A DNA stretch of 64,000 nt, taken from Neorhizobium lilium (lineage in GTDB: Bacteria; Pseudomonadota; Alphaproteobacteria; Rhizobiales; Rhizobiaceae). The stretch's first letter is position 1, and every line of letters starts with the position of its first letter. The stretch spans positions 248,001 through 312,000 of the forward strand of contig NZ_SBIP01000004.1 in NCBI RefSeq assembly GCF_004053875.1, given 5' to 3'. Made by a program: the position numbers and the translations under genes. This document shows, one piece after another, positions 47,217 to 55,755 of the stretch. Under the pieces are notes generated by a model. The model searched no databases. It saw only the letters and a list, made by a program, of their open reading frames with translations, and was not told where the DNA came from.

Positions 47217-48089
47217 TCATGCTTCGCGGGGATCGAGCGCGTCGCGCAGGCCGTCGCCGAGAAGGTTGAAGCCGATGACGACCAGGAAGATCGCCGCGCC
47301 GGGCCACATGGCCATCCAGGGCGCCTGGCTGAGGAAGTTCTTGGCCACGTTCAGCATCGATCCCCAGGACGGAGACGGAGGCTGCTGCCCAAGCCCGAGG
47401 AAGGAAAGGCTCGCCTCGGCGATGATGGCGGTGGCGACGGTGAGCGTAGCCTGGACGATGATGGGCGCCACGATGTTGGGCAGGATGTAGCGCAGCATGA
47501 TCTCGAAATGGTTGAGGCCGACAGCGCGCGCGCCCTCAACATAGTCCTCCGTCTTGACGGCAAGCACCTGTCCGCGGGTCAGACGTATGAAGAGCGGTGT
47601 GGCCGAGACGCCGATGGCGATCATGGCGTTCGTGAGGCTCGGGCCAAGGAAGGCGGCGAGTGCAATCGCCATGATCAGGAAGGGCATGGCAAGCAGTGCT
47701 TCCGTGACGCGCGAGATCACCATGTCCACCCAGCCGCCGAAATAGCCGGCGACGAGGCCGAAGGGCACACCGATGACCAATGCGATGACGACGGAAAAGA
47801 CACCCGCCATCAGCGAGGCTCGGGCGCCCCAAATCATCCGGGCGAGGATATCGCGGCCGAGGTCGTCGGTGCCCAGCCAATGGGCCGCCGATGGCGCCTT
47901 GCGGATCGCCGACCAGCTCGTGGCGATCGGATCCGGAATGGGCAGGAGCGGTGCGGCAATGGCGAGCAGCGCGAAGAAGGCGACGATGCAGAGCCCGACC
48001 AGAGCGCTCCGGTTTCGCTTCATCTTGCGCCAGGCGCGGCTCTGCTCCCGCTTTGCCGGAATGGGCAGGGTTTGATCGACGGCGGTCAT
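47217..48089 (-). CDS. ABC transporter permease, DppC/GsiD type
   Basis: The 290-residue inner-membrane permease is of the peptide/nickel family (DppC). It has a cytoplasmic N-terminus, RAWRKMKRNRSALVGLCI, then the DppC-like WLGTDDLGRDILARMIWGAR, and the loop EGARAVGLNHFEIMLRYILPN that contacts the ATPase. I start at MTAVDQTLPIPAK. It overlaps the preceding permease gene by four bases. Confidence 0.93.
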   Translation of the reverse strand: MTAVDQTLPIPAKREQSRAWRKMKRNRSALVGLCIVAFFALLAIAAPLLPIPDPIATSWSAIRKAPSAAHWLGTDDLGRDILARMIWGARASLMAGVFSVVIALVIGVPFGLVAGYFGGWVDMVISRVTEALLAMPFLIMAIALAAFLGPSLTNAMIAIGVSATPLFIRLTRGQVLAVKTEDYVEGARAVGLNHFEIMLRYILPNIVAPIIVQATLTVATAIIAEASLSFLGLGQQPPSPSWGSMLNVAKNFLSQAPWMAMWPGAAIFLVVIGFNLLGDGLRDALDPREA

Positions 48090-49033
48090 ATCGTTGCCCT
48101 CAGACGGGGGTTGAGGAGGACATAGGCGACGTCGGCGATCAGGTTCATGAGGATGAAGCCGACCGCGGTGCACAGCACGATACCCTGCACCACCGCGTAG
48201 TCGCGGTTGAAGACCGCATCGACCGTCATCTTGCCGAAGCCGGGAATGGTGAAGATCTGCTCAGTCAGGACGGCGCCCGCCAGAAGCTCGCCAAACAGAA
48301 GCGCAAGCAAGGTGACCACCGGCAGGAGGGCATTGCGAAAGCTGTGCGAGAGGATGATTTCGCGCGGAGACAGGCCCTTGGCGCGCGCGGTTCGAATATA
48401 ATCAGCACTCATGACGCCTACCATGGCCGAGCGCGTGTGCCGCATGAGTGTTGCCGCAAGCGCATTGCCGAGTACAAAGGCGGGCATGACCATGGTCTGC
48501 AGCGAGCGAACCGGATCGACGAAGATCGATTCATAGCCGGATGCCGGAAGCCAGCCAAGCTTCACCGAGACCAGGAGGATCAGCATGATGCCGAGCCAGA
48601 AATTGGGGATAGACAGGCCGGTCAGCGCCACGATGTTGGCGACATAGTCGATCCAGGTATTCTTCTTGACGGCCGCCAGGATGCCGATCGGGATGCCGAT
48701 CACCATGGCGAAGAACATCGCCATGGTGGCGAGCTGGATCGTTACCGGCAGCTTCTGGCCGATGAGCTCCAGAACCGGCTGGTTGGTGCGCAGGGAAATG
48801 CCGAAATCGCCGGTCAATATGCCTCCCAGCCAGGAGAAATACTGGAGGATGATCGGATCGTTGAGGTGGTATTTGGCCCGCAGGAATTCGAGCGTCGCCG
48901 GGTCGCGCTCCTCGCCGGCCATGGCCAGGATCGGATCGCCTGGCAGCAGCTTCTGCAGCGAGAAGACGAAGATCGAGATGATCAGCAGGGTCGGGATCGC
49001 GACCAGCAGCCGTTTTCCGATGTAGACAGGCAT
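48086..49033 (-). CDS. ABC transporter permease, DppB/GsiC type
   Basis: The 315-residue permease is of the DppB type, with KRLLVAIPTLLIISIFVF as first helix, LLPGDPILAMAGEE, and a late coupling loop TARAKGLSPREIILSHSFRN near residue 225. It forms the membrane pore together with the DppC-type permease. I start at MPVYIGKRL, consistent with the family; the upstream extension is not. It follows the binding-protein gene by about 73 bases. Confidence 0.93.
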   Translation of the reverse strand: MPVYIGKRLLVAIPTLLIISIFVFSLQKLLPGDPILAMAGEERDPATLEFLRAKYHLNDPIILQYFSWLGGILTGDFGISLRTNQPVLELIGQKLPVTIQLATMAMFFAMVIGIPIGILAAVKKNTWIDYVANIVALTGLSIPNFWLGIMLILLVSVKLGWLPASGYESIFVDPVRSLQTMVMPAFVLGNALAATLMRHTRSAMVGVMSADYIRTARAKGLSPREIILSHSFRNALLPVVTLLALLFGELLAGAVLTEQIFTIPGFGKMTVDAVFNRDYAVVQGIVLCTAVGFILMNLIADVAYVLLNPRLRATI

Positions 49034-49106
49034 GACATCGCCCTCATGAGGTTGTGGGCTCGTCCAGACCACCCGGATCATCCGGGCGGCCCGAGACAGG
49101 GACGGC

Positions 49107-50615
49107 TTACTTCTTGGATACGCCGAGCAGCCGGATCATCCCGTCCGGCGACGGCGCAAAGCCGGATACCTTCTTGGAGATGGCATAGGCATAAGGCTGG
49201 TGACCGAGATAGATAATCGGCATGTCGTCATTCAGGATGACGGCGGCGGCATCATATTTCTGCTTGCGGACCGCGTCGTCCGTGGAGGTACGAGCTTCGT
49301 TCAGAAGCTTGTCCACTTCGGGATTGCAGTATTTCACGTCGTTGATGCCGCCCTTGCAGGTGACGAACTGGTGGATATTGCCATCGGGATCGATGCGGCC
49401 CGACCAGTCGGAACGGCTCAGCTGATAGTTGCCGGCTGTCTGCTCCGAGAGCAGCGTCGCGAATTCGGTGGACTTCAGCGTCACGTTGAAGCCCGCCTCT
49501 GCGACCATGGACTGAATGACCTGCATCATCTGAGTCTGCGTCGTGTTGTTGGCATGCTGCAGCTCGATATCAAGGGTTTCGTAGCCGGCTTCTTTCATCA
49601 GCTTCTTGGCCTTTTCCACGTCGCGGGCGGGGACGGGAATATCCTTGTCGAACCACGGGCTCGACGGCGGGAAAGCCTGGTTGCCGGCCATGGCCGTCCC
49701 TTCGAAGACGATCTGGCTGATCGCCTCGCGATCAATCGCCAGCGAAAAGGCTTCGCGCAGGCGCTTGTCCTTGCCGAGCGGGTTGTCGGCGCGCGGACCA
49801 TTGGCGATGTTGACATACATCGCCATGTAACCGGGGCCGATGATGTCGGCATAGGTGAGCTTCGGATCGTTCTTCACCGATTCCGCATCGGAGGCCGAGA
49901 TACGCTCGGCGATGTCCAGATCGCCGGAGCGGAGGTTCGCCAGCTTCACGGTTGTATCCGGGATCGGCAGGTAGGTGACCTTGTCGACCAGCACCTTGTC
50001 CTTGTCCCAGTAGTCCGCGAACTTCTCAAGCACGATGCGGTCCTGCTGGATGCGTTCGACGAACTTGAACGGGCCGGCGCAAACCGGATGGCTGCCGAAG
50101 TTGGCACCGAGTTCCTTGGCGGCCTTGGGCGAAACGATCACACCGGCACGGTCGGATAGCTGGGCAAGCAGCGTCACGTCCGGCGACTTCAGGGTGAACT
50201 TCACCTCGTATTCGCTTGTCGCTTCCACCTTTTCGACGGAGGAAAGCTCGCTTTTGCGGCGCGATTCCGGCAGCGTCAGATTGCGCTGGATGGTGTAGAC
50301 CACCGCTTCGGCATTGAAGGGCGTCTCGTCCTGGAACTTGACGCCTTGGCGCAGCTTCATGGTCAGCACCTTGCCGCCTTCGGACCACGCCCATTCGGTC
50401 GCGAGCTGAGGGACGATCTTCATGTCCTGCGAGATATCGACCAGCTTGTCGCACATGGCCGTGTAGACGATGCGGCCGACAAAGGTGCGGGACTGGGCGG
50501 GGTCGAGAACGTCTGCATCGTCATTGAGCCCAATCCGCAGTTCAGTCGAAAGCGCTGGGAAGGCTAGCAGTGCGCCGGTAAGCAGCGTGGTGGTGAATCT
50601 GGTCGTCCTGTTCAT
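49107..50615 (-). CDS. Periplasmic substrate-binding protein of peptide-type ABC importer
   Basis: The 502-residue family 5 solute-binding protein has a signal peptide (about residues 1-24, ending near ALSTEL) and DPAQSRTFVGRIVYTAMCDKL, LRQGVKFQDETPFNAEAVV and PRADNPLGKDKRLREAFSLAIDREA, all typical of DppA/GsiB-like proteins. Specificity cannot be read from the sequence; context suggests gamma-glutamyl or other small peptides. It is the first transport gene after the regulator. Confidence 0.93.
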   Translation of the reverse strand: MNRTTRFTTTLLTGALLAFPALSTELRIGLNDDADVLDPAQSRTFVGRIVYTAMCDKLVDISQDMKIVPQLATEWAWSEGGKVLTMKLRQGVKFQDETPFNAEAVVYTIQRNLTLPESRRKSELSSVEKVEATSEYEVKFTLKSPDVTLLAQLSDRAGVIVSPKAAKELGANFGSHPVCAGPFKFVERIQQDRIVLEKFADYWDKDKVLVDKVTYLPIPDTTVKLANLRSGDLDIAERISASDAESVKNDPKLTYADIIGPGYMAMYVNIANGPRADNPLGKDKRLREAFSLAIDREAISQIVFEGTAMAGNQAFPPSSPWFDKDIPVPARDVEKAKKLMKEAGYETLDIELQHANNTTQTQMMQVIQSMVAEAGFNVTLKSTEFATLLSEQTAGNYQLSRSDWSGRIDPDGNIHQFVTCKGGINDVKYCNPEVDKLLNEARTSTDDAVRKQKYDAAAVILNDDMPIIYLGHQPYAYAISKKVSGFAPSPDGMIRLLGVSKK

Positions 50616-50690
50616 CGTCTTTCCTCTGGTCTGATTTCTCTTGTTTGGGCTTTTGTTCTTGGCCGGACGTACGGCTGGTTCCGATGTTGA

Positions 50691-51446
50691 TCAGGATGCT
50701 TCGCTGAAGACCTCTGTCTGCCCCGCGGCTTCCAGCGAGGTCGCGCGGATCAGTCGCTCCTGCAGCATCAGCAGGTGCTGGCGCATGGCCTCTCCTGCCC
50801 GCGCCGGATCGCGCGCCTCGATAGCGTCGATAATTCCAATATGCTGGGCGAACGAGACGCTGACCGTGTTGGCGGAGATGCGAGCGCGCTCTCGGATCGC
50901 CTGCCATGCCTCGTCCTGGCGCACACGATTAACGACGTCGAAGATGGACAGGAACAGCCTGTTACCGGCACTCTGGGCAATCTGCCGGTGAAGCGCGCCG
51001 TCCCACAATTCCTTGGCGTCGGCGTCGTCGCTCTCGATGATCTTCTTGGCAAGATCCCGCATACGGGAAATATCGGTGGGCTTTGCACGCAGGGCGGCCA
51101 GTTGTGCCAGCTGCGGCTCTATGCGCAGGCGCACCTCCATGATCTCCATGAAGTCGGTTCCGGCCACGAGGTCGCCGACCTGATCGTGCCAACGGTCTGG
51201 ACGTTCGCCGACAAAGGTCCCCGAGCCTTGACGCCGCCAGACCAAGCCTTCCGCCTCCAGCACTTCCAGAGCACGACGCACAGCACGACGACCCACATTG
51301 ATCATCTCAGCCAGCGCCCGCTCGGTCGGCAGTCGCCCGTCTGCCCCAACCTCTCCCGACTGAAGTAGCTCACGCAGCTTGCCCAGGGCGTAGTTGGAGT
51401 TGTCAGAAGCCACCGCGTCGAGATCCTGCACCATTGCCTGAACCAA
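50691..51446 (-). CDS. GntR-family transcriptional regulator, FadR subfamily
   Basis: The 251-residue regulator has an N-terminal winged helix (about 15-85, with GRLPTERALAEMINVGRRAVRRAL and GLVWRRQGSGTFVG) and a C-terminal all-helical FCD domain with metal-binding His, Asp and Glu candidates (LHRQIAQSAGNRLFLSIFD; QHIGIIDAIEARDP). It is the first gene of the peptide-importer operon, 75 bases upstream of the binding protein, and probably controls the operon including itself. Confidence 0.92.
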   Translation of the reverse strand: MVQAMVQDLDAVASDNSNYALGKLRELLQSGEVGADGRLPTERALAEMINVGRRAVRRALEVLEAEGLVWRRQGSGTFVGERPDRWHDQVGDLVAGTDFMEIMEVRLRIEPQLAQLAALRAKPTDISRMRDLAKKIIESDDADAKELWDGALHRQIAQSAGNRLFLSIFDVVNRVRQDEAWQAIRERARISANTVSVSFAQHIGIIDAIEARDPARAGEAMRQHLLMLQERLIRATSLEAAGQTEVFSEAS

Positions 51447-51501
51447 TTCATGATTGGTGCAGTGGAAGATATTTCCGTAGCGTGGTCAAGATGTTTTTTG
51501 A

Positions 51502-51518
51502 GCATCTTCTAAAGATGC
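51502..51518. promoter_or_regulatory. Candidate GntR operator (inverted repeat)
   Basis: GCATCTT and AAGATGC form a perfect 7-bp inverted repeat with a 3-base centre. It lies 56 bases upstream of the regulator ATG and overlaps the -10 element (TTAGAA) of the best promoter candidate, a position typical of an autorepression site. Confidence 0.5.
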
Positions 51519-51535
51519 CTATACTCTAGGCACAA
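51507..51535 (-). promoter_or_regulatory. Candidate promoter of the gntR-peptide importer operon
   Basis: On the minus strand TTGTGC (51535-51530) and TTAGAA (51512-51507) are spaced by 17 bases. The -10 element lies inside the inverted repeat that is the candidate operator. Confidence 0.45.
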
Positions 51536-51549
51536 TGCCCGTATTATGG

Positions 51550-51578
51550 TTGCGAGAGTTGCAATCAAACATTTAGAT
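51550..51578 (+). promoter_or_regulatory. Candidate promoter of sthA
   Basis: TTGCGA (51550-51555) and TTAGAT (51573-51578) with a 17-base spacer, 65 bases before the sthA start. TTGCGA is the same -35 hexamer as at the two tRNA-Glu genes. Confidence 0.45.
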
Positions 51579-51643
51579 TACCCTGCTACAACGAAACAAA
51601 GCGGCGAACCTTCAGCTGCCATGATTTCAAGCGGAGCATTCTC

Positions 51644-53131
51644 ATGAACGAATACGACCTCATCGTCGTCGGCAGCGGGCCAGCCGGCCGACGTGCCGCC
51701 ATTCAGGCAGCCAAGCTCGGCAAGAAGGTGGTGGTGATCGAGCAAGGCCGGCGGGTTGGCGGTGTTTCGGTGCATACCGGCACCATTCCGTCCAAGACGA
51801 TGCGGGAAACGGCGCTCAATCTCTCCGGCTGGCGGGAACGCGGATTCTACGGAAAGGCCTATCGCGTCAAGGAAGAGATCAGCGCCGAAGACCTGCGCCG
51901 TCGCCTGCTGATCACGCTAGATCACGAGGTCGAGGTTCTGGAGCACCAGTTCTCCCGCAATCGCGTGCACCATCTTCGTGGCAAAGCGAGCTTCCTCACG
52001 CCGGACACGATGCAGGTGCTTAAAGACGACGGCGAAACTCTGCATGTCATCGGCAAAAGCATATTGCTTGCCGTCGGCACAAGGCCCTTCCGACCGGACT
52101 ACATCCCCTTCGACGGCAAGACCGTAGTGGACAGCGACGAACTTCTGGAAATTCAGGATCTGCCGCGTTCCATGGTGGTCATCGGCGCCGGCGTCATTGG
52201 CATCGAATATGCCACGATCTTCAGCGCGCTCGATACGGCGGTGACGGTCATCGATCCCAAGCCCAATATGCTGGAGTTCATCGACAAGGAAATCGTCGAG
52301 GACTTCACCTATCAGCTGCGCGACCGCAACATGAAGCTGCTGCTCGGTCAGAAGGCCGAGAAGGTCGAACGGCTGCCGGATGGCAAGGTGTCCGTACAAG
52401 TCGATACGGGTCGCCGTATAGTGACGGATATGGTTCTGTTCGCTGCGGGCCGCATCGGCGCGACCGATACGCTCAATCTCGCCGCAGCCGGACTGGAAGC
52501 GGATAGCCGCGGGCGCCTCAAGGTCAATCCGGAAACCTTTCAGACAATGGTCCCGCATATTTTTGCGGCTGGCGACGTCGTCGGCTTCCCGAGCCTCGCC
52601 TCCACGTCCATGGAACAAGGGCGAATCGCTGCCCGCGTTGCCGTCGGCGCGATCGGCATGGAGCCGCAGAAATACTTCCCCTACGGCATCTATGCCGTGC
52701 CCGAAATTTCCACTTGCGGCCTGACGGAAGAAGAGATGAAGGAACGCGGCATTCCTTACGAATGCGGCATTGCGCGTTTCCGCGAAACCTCTCGCGGCCA
52801 CATCATGGGGCTGGAAAGCGGTCTGCTGAAGCTGATCTTTTCGCTGAAGACCCGCAGGCTGCTGGGCGTCCATATCGTCGGCGAAGGTGCAACCGAACTT
52901 GTCCATATCGGCCAGGCGGTGCTCAACCTGAAGGGAACCGTCGAGTATTTCGTCGAGAACACCTTCAATTATCCGACGCTCGCGGAAGCCTACAAGATCG
53001 CCGGGCTCGATGCCTGGAACCGCATGGGCGAGGTCCCGACGGGCGCGCCTGCTCCCTCGACGCAACCCTCCGACCCCCTGGTGGCCGAAGCAGTCGCACC
53101 GGACACGCAGAAGAAATCCGCTGGTAAATAG
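51644..53131 (+). CDS. sthA: SthA, soluble pyridine nucleotide transhydrogenase
   Basis: SthA is a flavoprotein that moves reducing equivalents between NADPH and NAD+. The 495-residue protein has an FAD motif VVGSGPAGRRAAIQAAKLG (about residues 8-26), the region GGVSVHTGTIPSKTMRETA, which lacks the CxxxxC disulphide of lipoamide dehydrogenases, an NAD(P) motif VIGAGVIGIEYATIFS near residue 182, and a C-terminal dimerisation domain. A 25-residue Pro/Ala-rich tail follows. The missing redox Cys pair is what separates it from dihydrolipoamide dehydrogenase. Confidence 0.93.
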   Translation: MNEYDLIVVGSGPAGRRAAIQAAKLGKKVVVIEQGRRVGGVSVHTGTIPSKTMRETALNLSGWRERGFYGKAYRVKEEISAEDLRRRLLITLDHEVEVLEHQFSRNRVHHLRGKASFLTPDTMQVLKDDGETLHVIGKSILLAVGTRPFRPDYIPFDGKTVVDSDELLEIQDLPRSMVVIGAGVIGIEYATIFSALDTAVTVIDPKPNMLEFIDKEIVEDFTYQLRDRNMKLLLGQKAEKVERLPDGKVSVQVDTGRRIVTDMVLFAAGRIGATDTLNLAAAGLEADSRGRLKVNPETFQTMVPHIFAAGDVVGFPSLASTSMEQGRIAARVAVGAIGMEPQKYFPYGIYAVPEISTCGLTEEEMKERGIPYECGIARFRETSRGHIMGLESGLLKLIFSLKTRRLLGVHIVGEGATELVHIGQAVLNLKGTVEYFVENTFNYPTLAEAYKIAGLDAWNRMGEVPTGAPAPSTQPSDPLVAEAVAPDTQKKSAGK

Positions 53132-53198
53132 GCCAACGGGCGTCCTTGGCATTCCAGCCGGGGCGCCTTTCCCCGGCTCAGCTGATTCACTACAAAAG

Positions 53199-53225
53199 AA
53201 AAGCCGCGTCGAGGACGCGGCTTTT
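53199..53225. terminator. Bidirectional intrinsic terminator between sthA and rpsD
   Basis: Perfect 12-base arms (AAAAGCCGCGTC and complement) with loop GAG. A/T runs on both sides give a T-tract on either strand, serving both convergent genes. Confidence 0.92.
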
Positions 53226-53260
53226 CAAATTTGCAGAACGGCGCCCTGAAGGGCAAGCCA

Positions 53261-53878
53261 TTAGCGCGAGTAGAATTCGACGACCAGCTGCGGTTCCATG
53301 ATGACGGCATAAGGCACGTCGGCCAGGGTCGGAACGCGGGCGAAGGTCGCAACCATCTTGTTGTGATCGACTTCGATGTAGTCAGGAACGTCACGCTCGG
53401 CGAGCGAAACAGATTCGAGAACGGCAACCATCTGCTTCGACTTCTGCCGAACTTCCACGACGTCACCAGCCTTGCAACGGTAAGAACCGATGTTGACCTT
53501 GACGCCATTGACCGTGACGTGGCCATGGTTGACGAACTGGCGCGCAGCAAACGGCGTCGGTACGAACTTGGCGCGGTATACGATCGTGTCCAGACGCGAT
53601 TCCAGCAGGCCGATCAGGTTCTCCGAAGTGTCGCCCTTGCGGCGGTTGGCTTCGTCATAGATGGCGCGGAACTGCTTTTCACGCAGGTCGCCATAATAGC
53701 CCTTCAGCTTCTGCTTGGCGCGCAGCTGCACACCGAAGTCGGAAAGCTTGCCCTTGCGGCGCTGGCCGTGCTGGCCAGGGCCGTATTCGCGGCGGTTCAC
53801 CGGGGACTTCGGACGGCCCCAGATATTCTCGCCCATACGGCGGTCAATTTTGTACTTAGACGATTCGCGCTTGCTCAT
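53261..53878 (-). CDS. rpsD: RpsD, 30S ribosomal protein S4
   Basis: S4 is a primary 16S rRNA-binding protein that nucleates small-subunit assembly. The 205-residue protein is standard length. It starts [20 protein letters not shown] and contains the S4 RNA-binding domain, [24 protein letters not shown] and [18 protein letters not shown]. Here it is monocistronic, which is usual in Rhizobiales. A hairpin lies in its leader. Confidence 0.98.
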   Translation of the reverse strand: MSKRESSKYKIDRRMGENIWGRPKSPVNRREYGPGQHGQRRKGKLSDFGVQLRAKQKLKGYYGDLREKQFRAIYDEANRRKGDTSENLIGLLESRLDTIVYRAKFVPTPFAARQFVNHGHVTVNGVKVNIGSYRCKAGDVVEVRQKSKQMVAVLESVSLAERDVPDYIEVDHNKMVATFARVPTLADVPYAVIMEPQLVVEFYSR

Positions 53879-53903
53879 CGTGGTTCCTTATCAAAGGTTT
53901 GGA

Positions 53904-53923
53904 CCAGTCTGTTACCAGACTGG
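53904..53923 (-). promoter_or_regulatory. Hairpin in the rpsD leader
   Basis: An 8-bp stem (CCAGTCTG / CAGACTGG, loop TTAC) lies 25 bases upstream of the rpsD ATG on the transcribed minus strand. It may be part of an S4 autoregulatory leader, but no known S4-binding pseudoknot can be assigned by eye. Confidence 0.35.
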
Positions 53924-54106
53924 ATCAAGGAAACACGCCCTCCTCTGAGCTTCGTTTTAGAAGCTCTGACAGGTTTCTCACGAAAGCGATCGGAGAAAAC
54001 CACGGGACATGTCAGTGAAACACCAGACGTCGCCACCCAGTGTTGGTGGGGTCTTTAGGGGTAAGCCGTGATGAAGTCAACCAAGCTGGGCCAGTTTATG
54101 CTTGGC

Positions 54107-55624
54107 TTATTCAGCCGCAAGCCGCGCCTCACCGGCATCCGGCGCATCTGCATTGCCAGGTGCAGTCTCAGCCTGCAGATCAGGAAAGGCGACGATGCGC
54201 TTGCCGGAGAAATCCGCGTGGACGACGATCAGCCCCTGCTCTTCAAAATAACCGAGAAGCCGGCGCGCACGACGGGCAGAGTGGGTTCCGTAAGCGCGGG
54301 CGATTCGCGCATCCGATGGGCAGGGTTCTCCGCTTAGCGCCGCTTTCGCCATCATCAGGAAGACCCCTTGAAGATCATCCGACACGGCAGCAGAAAGTGA
54401 AAGCGCGGTTGCCCAAGCATCGGAGGCGGCCAGCTGCGCATCCACGCCCGATCGGGCAATGGCGGCACGACGGCGGAAATCCGATAACGACATGGGTGGC
54501 CCCGGAAGCCGGCGCATGCGGGCACGCACGAGGAAATCCTGATAAAGCACTGAATCCGTACGATAAGCGGACTGCGGATCATCCAGGACTTCGCAGAGGA
54601 CTCCCGATAACCGATCCGCCCGCTCTTCCGCGGACAGTTCCGGCTGGGACTGTCTCGTCTCCTGCGGCGCGACCGTGGCAGCTGGAACCGATCGGGAAAG
54701 CTCGGCCAAGATATCCGTCGTCGGACGCGGTGCAGGCGTTGCGCGGCGGGCGACCGGCGGGCGGGTGAACTCTTCCGGATCCGGCGTGAAGATCAGATCC
54801 TCGACGTCCTGCGGCGCATCGGGCAACGGCATGAGTTTCGGGCTCGATGATCGCGCCGAAGTCTCTACCGTTCCGATCGCGATCGGCAGCGGGCGGCGCG
54901 ACAGTGCCGGGCCAAGCGCGACGAAGCTGCCGCGTTTCAGGTCGCGGAACATCTCCGCCTGACGGCGATCCATGCCGAGCAGGTCGGCAGCGCGGGCCAT
55001 GTCGATATCGAGGAAAGTGCGACCCATCAGGAAGTTCGAGGCTTCGGCAGCGACGTTCTTGGCGAGCTTGGCGAGGCGCTGGGTTGCGATGACGCCGGCC
55101 AGCCCGCGCTTTCGGCCGCGACACATGAGGTTCGTCATGGCGCCGAGCGATAGCTTGCGCGCATCTTCGGATACTTCGCCCGCCACCGAGGGGGCGAACA
55201 TCTGCGCCTCGTCCACCACGACCAGAACCGGATACCAGAACTCGCGATCCGCATCGAACAGGCCGTTCAGGAAGGCACTCGCGGCCCGCATCTGGTCTTC
55301 AAGGTCGAGACCTTCGAGCGTCAGCACGCAGGACACGCGGTTCTTGCGAATGCGGTTGGCGATGCCGGTCAACTCCGCTTCGGAGCGCTCACCGTCCACC
55401 ACAACGTGGCCGAACTTATCGGAGAGGGTGACGAAATCGCCTTCGGGATCGATCACCACCTGCTGAACCCAGGGCGCCGACTGCTCAAGCAGGCGTCGGA
55501 GAAGATGAGATTTTCCCGAGCCGGAATTGCCCTGGACCAGCAGGCGGGTCGCCAGAAGCTCCTCGATATCGAGCGAAGCCGGCGCACCGCCCGCCACCGT
55601 TCCCATATCGATTCCAACCTGCAC
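54107..55624 (-). CDS. Stand-alone HerA-like (DUF87) ATPase
   Basis: The 505-residue protein has Walker A VQGNSGSGKSHLL (residues 30-42), Walker B PVLVVVDEAQMFAP near residue 135, and CRGRKRGLAGVIATQRLAKL, which together match the HerA/FtsK-like DUF87 ATPases. A Pro-rich linker (about 265-340) leads to a C-terminal helical, possibly winged-helix region (about 355-485). Relatives pump DNA or power nucleases such as NurA; no nuclease is adjacent. Start is GTG 55624, preceded by GAGG; ATG 55606 is an alternative. Function unknown. Confidence 0.8.
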   Translation of the reverse strand: MQVGIDMGTVAGGAPASLDIEELLATRLLVQGNSGSGKSHLLRRLLEQSAPWVQQVVIDPEGDFVTLSDKFGHVVVDGERSEAELTGIANRIRKNRVSCVLTLEGLDLEDQMRAASAFLNGLFDADREFWYPVLVVVDEAQMFAPSVAGEVSEDARKLSLGAMTNLMCRGRKRGLAGVIATQRLAKLAKNVAAEASNFLMGRTFLDIDMARAADLLGMDRRQAEMFRDLKRGSFVALGPALSRRPLPIAIGTVETSARSSSPKLMPLPDAPQDVEDLIFTPDPEEFTRPPVARRATPAPRPTTDILAELSRSVPAATVAPQETRQSQPELSAEERADRLSGVLCEVLDDPQSAYRTDSVLYQDFLVRARMRRLPGPPMSLSDFRRRAAIARSGVDAQLAASDAWATALSLSAAVSDDLQGVFLMMAKAALSGEPCPSDARIARAYGTHSARRARRLLGYFEEQGLIVVHADFSGKRIVAFPDLQAETAPGNADAPDAGEARLAAE

Positions 55625-55755
55625 TGCAATGACCTCGTATGCCGTCTCTTCTTGGCGACCTTTGGCCCCAACTCCTGACCTCTAGCAGAGATCAGGATTC
55701 GTTTCGCCGGGCAACATGGGAAATGCACAGGCTTTGCGTGGCCTCATAACGAGGA

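Noticed and set aside
54107-55624. HerA-like ATPase as part of a phage-defence system
   Set aside because: The neighbours are rpsD and a LysE exporter; no nuclease, SIR2 or other effector gene is adjacent, and base composition matches the core genome.
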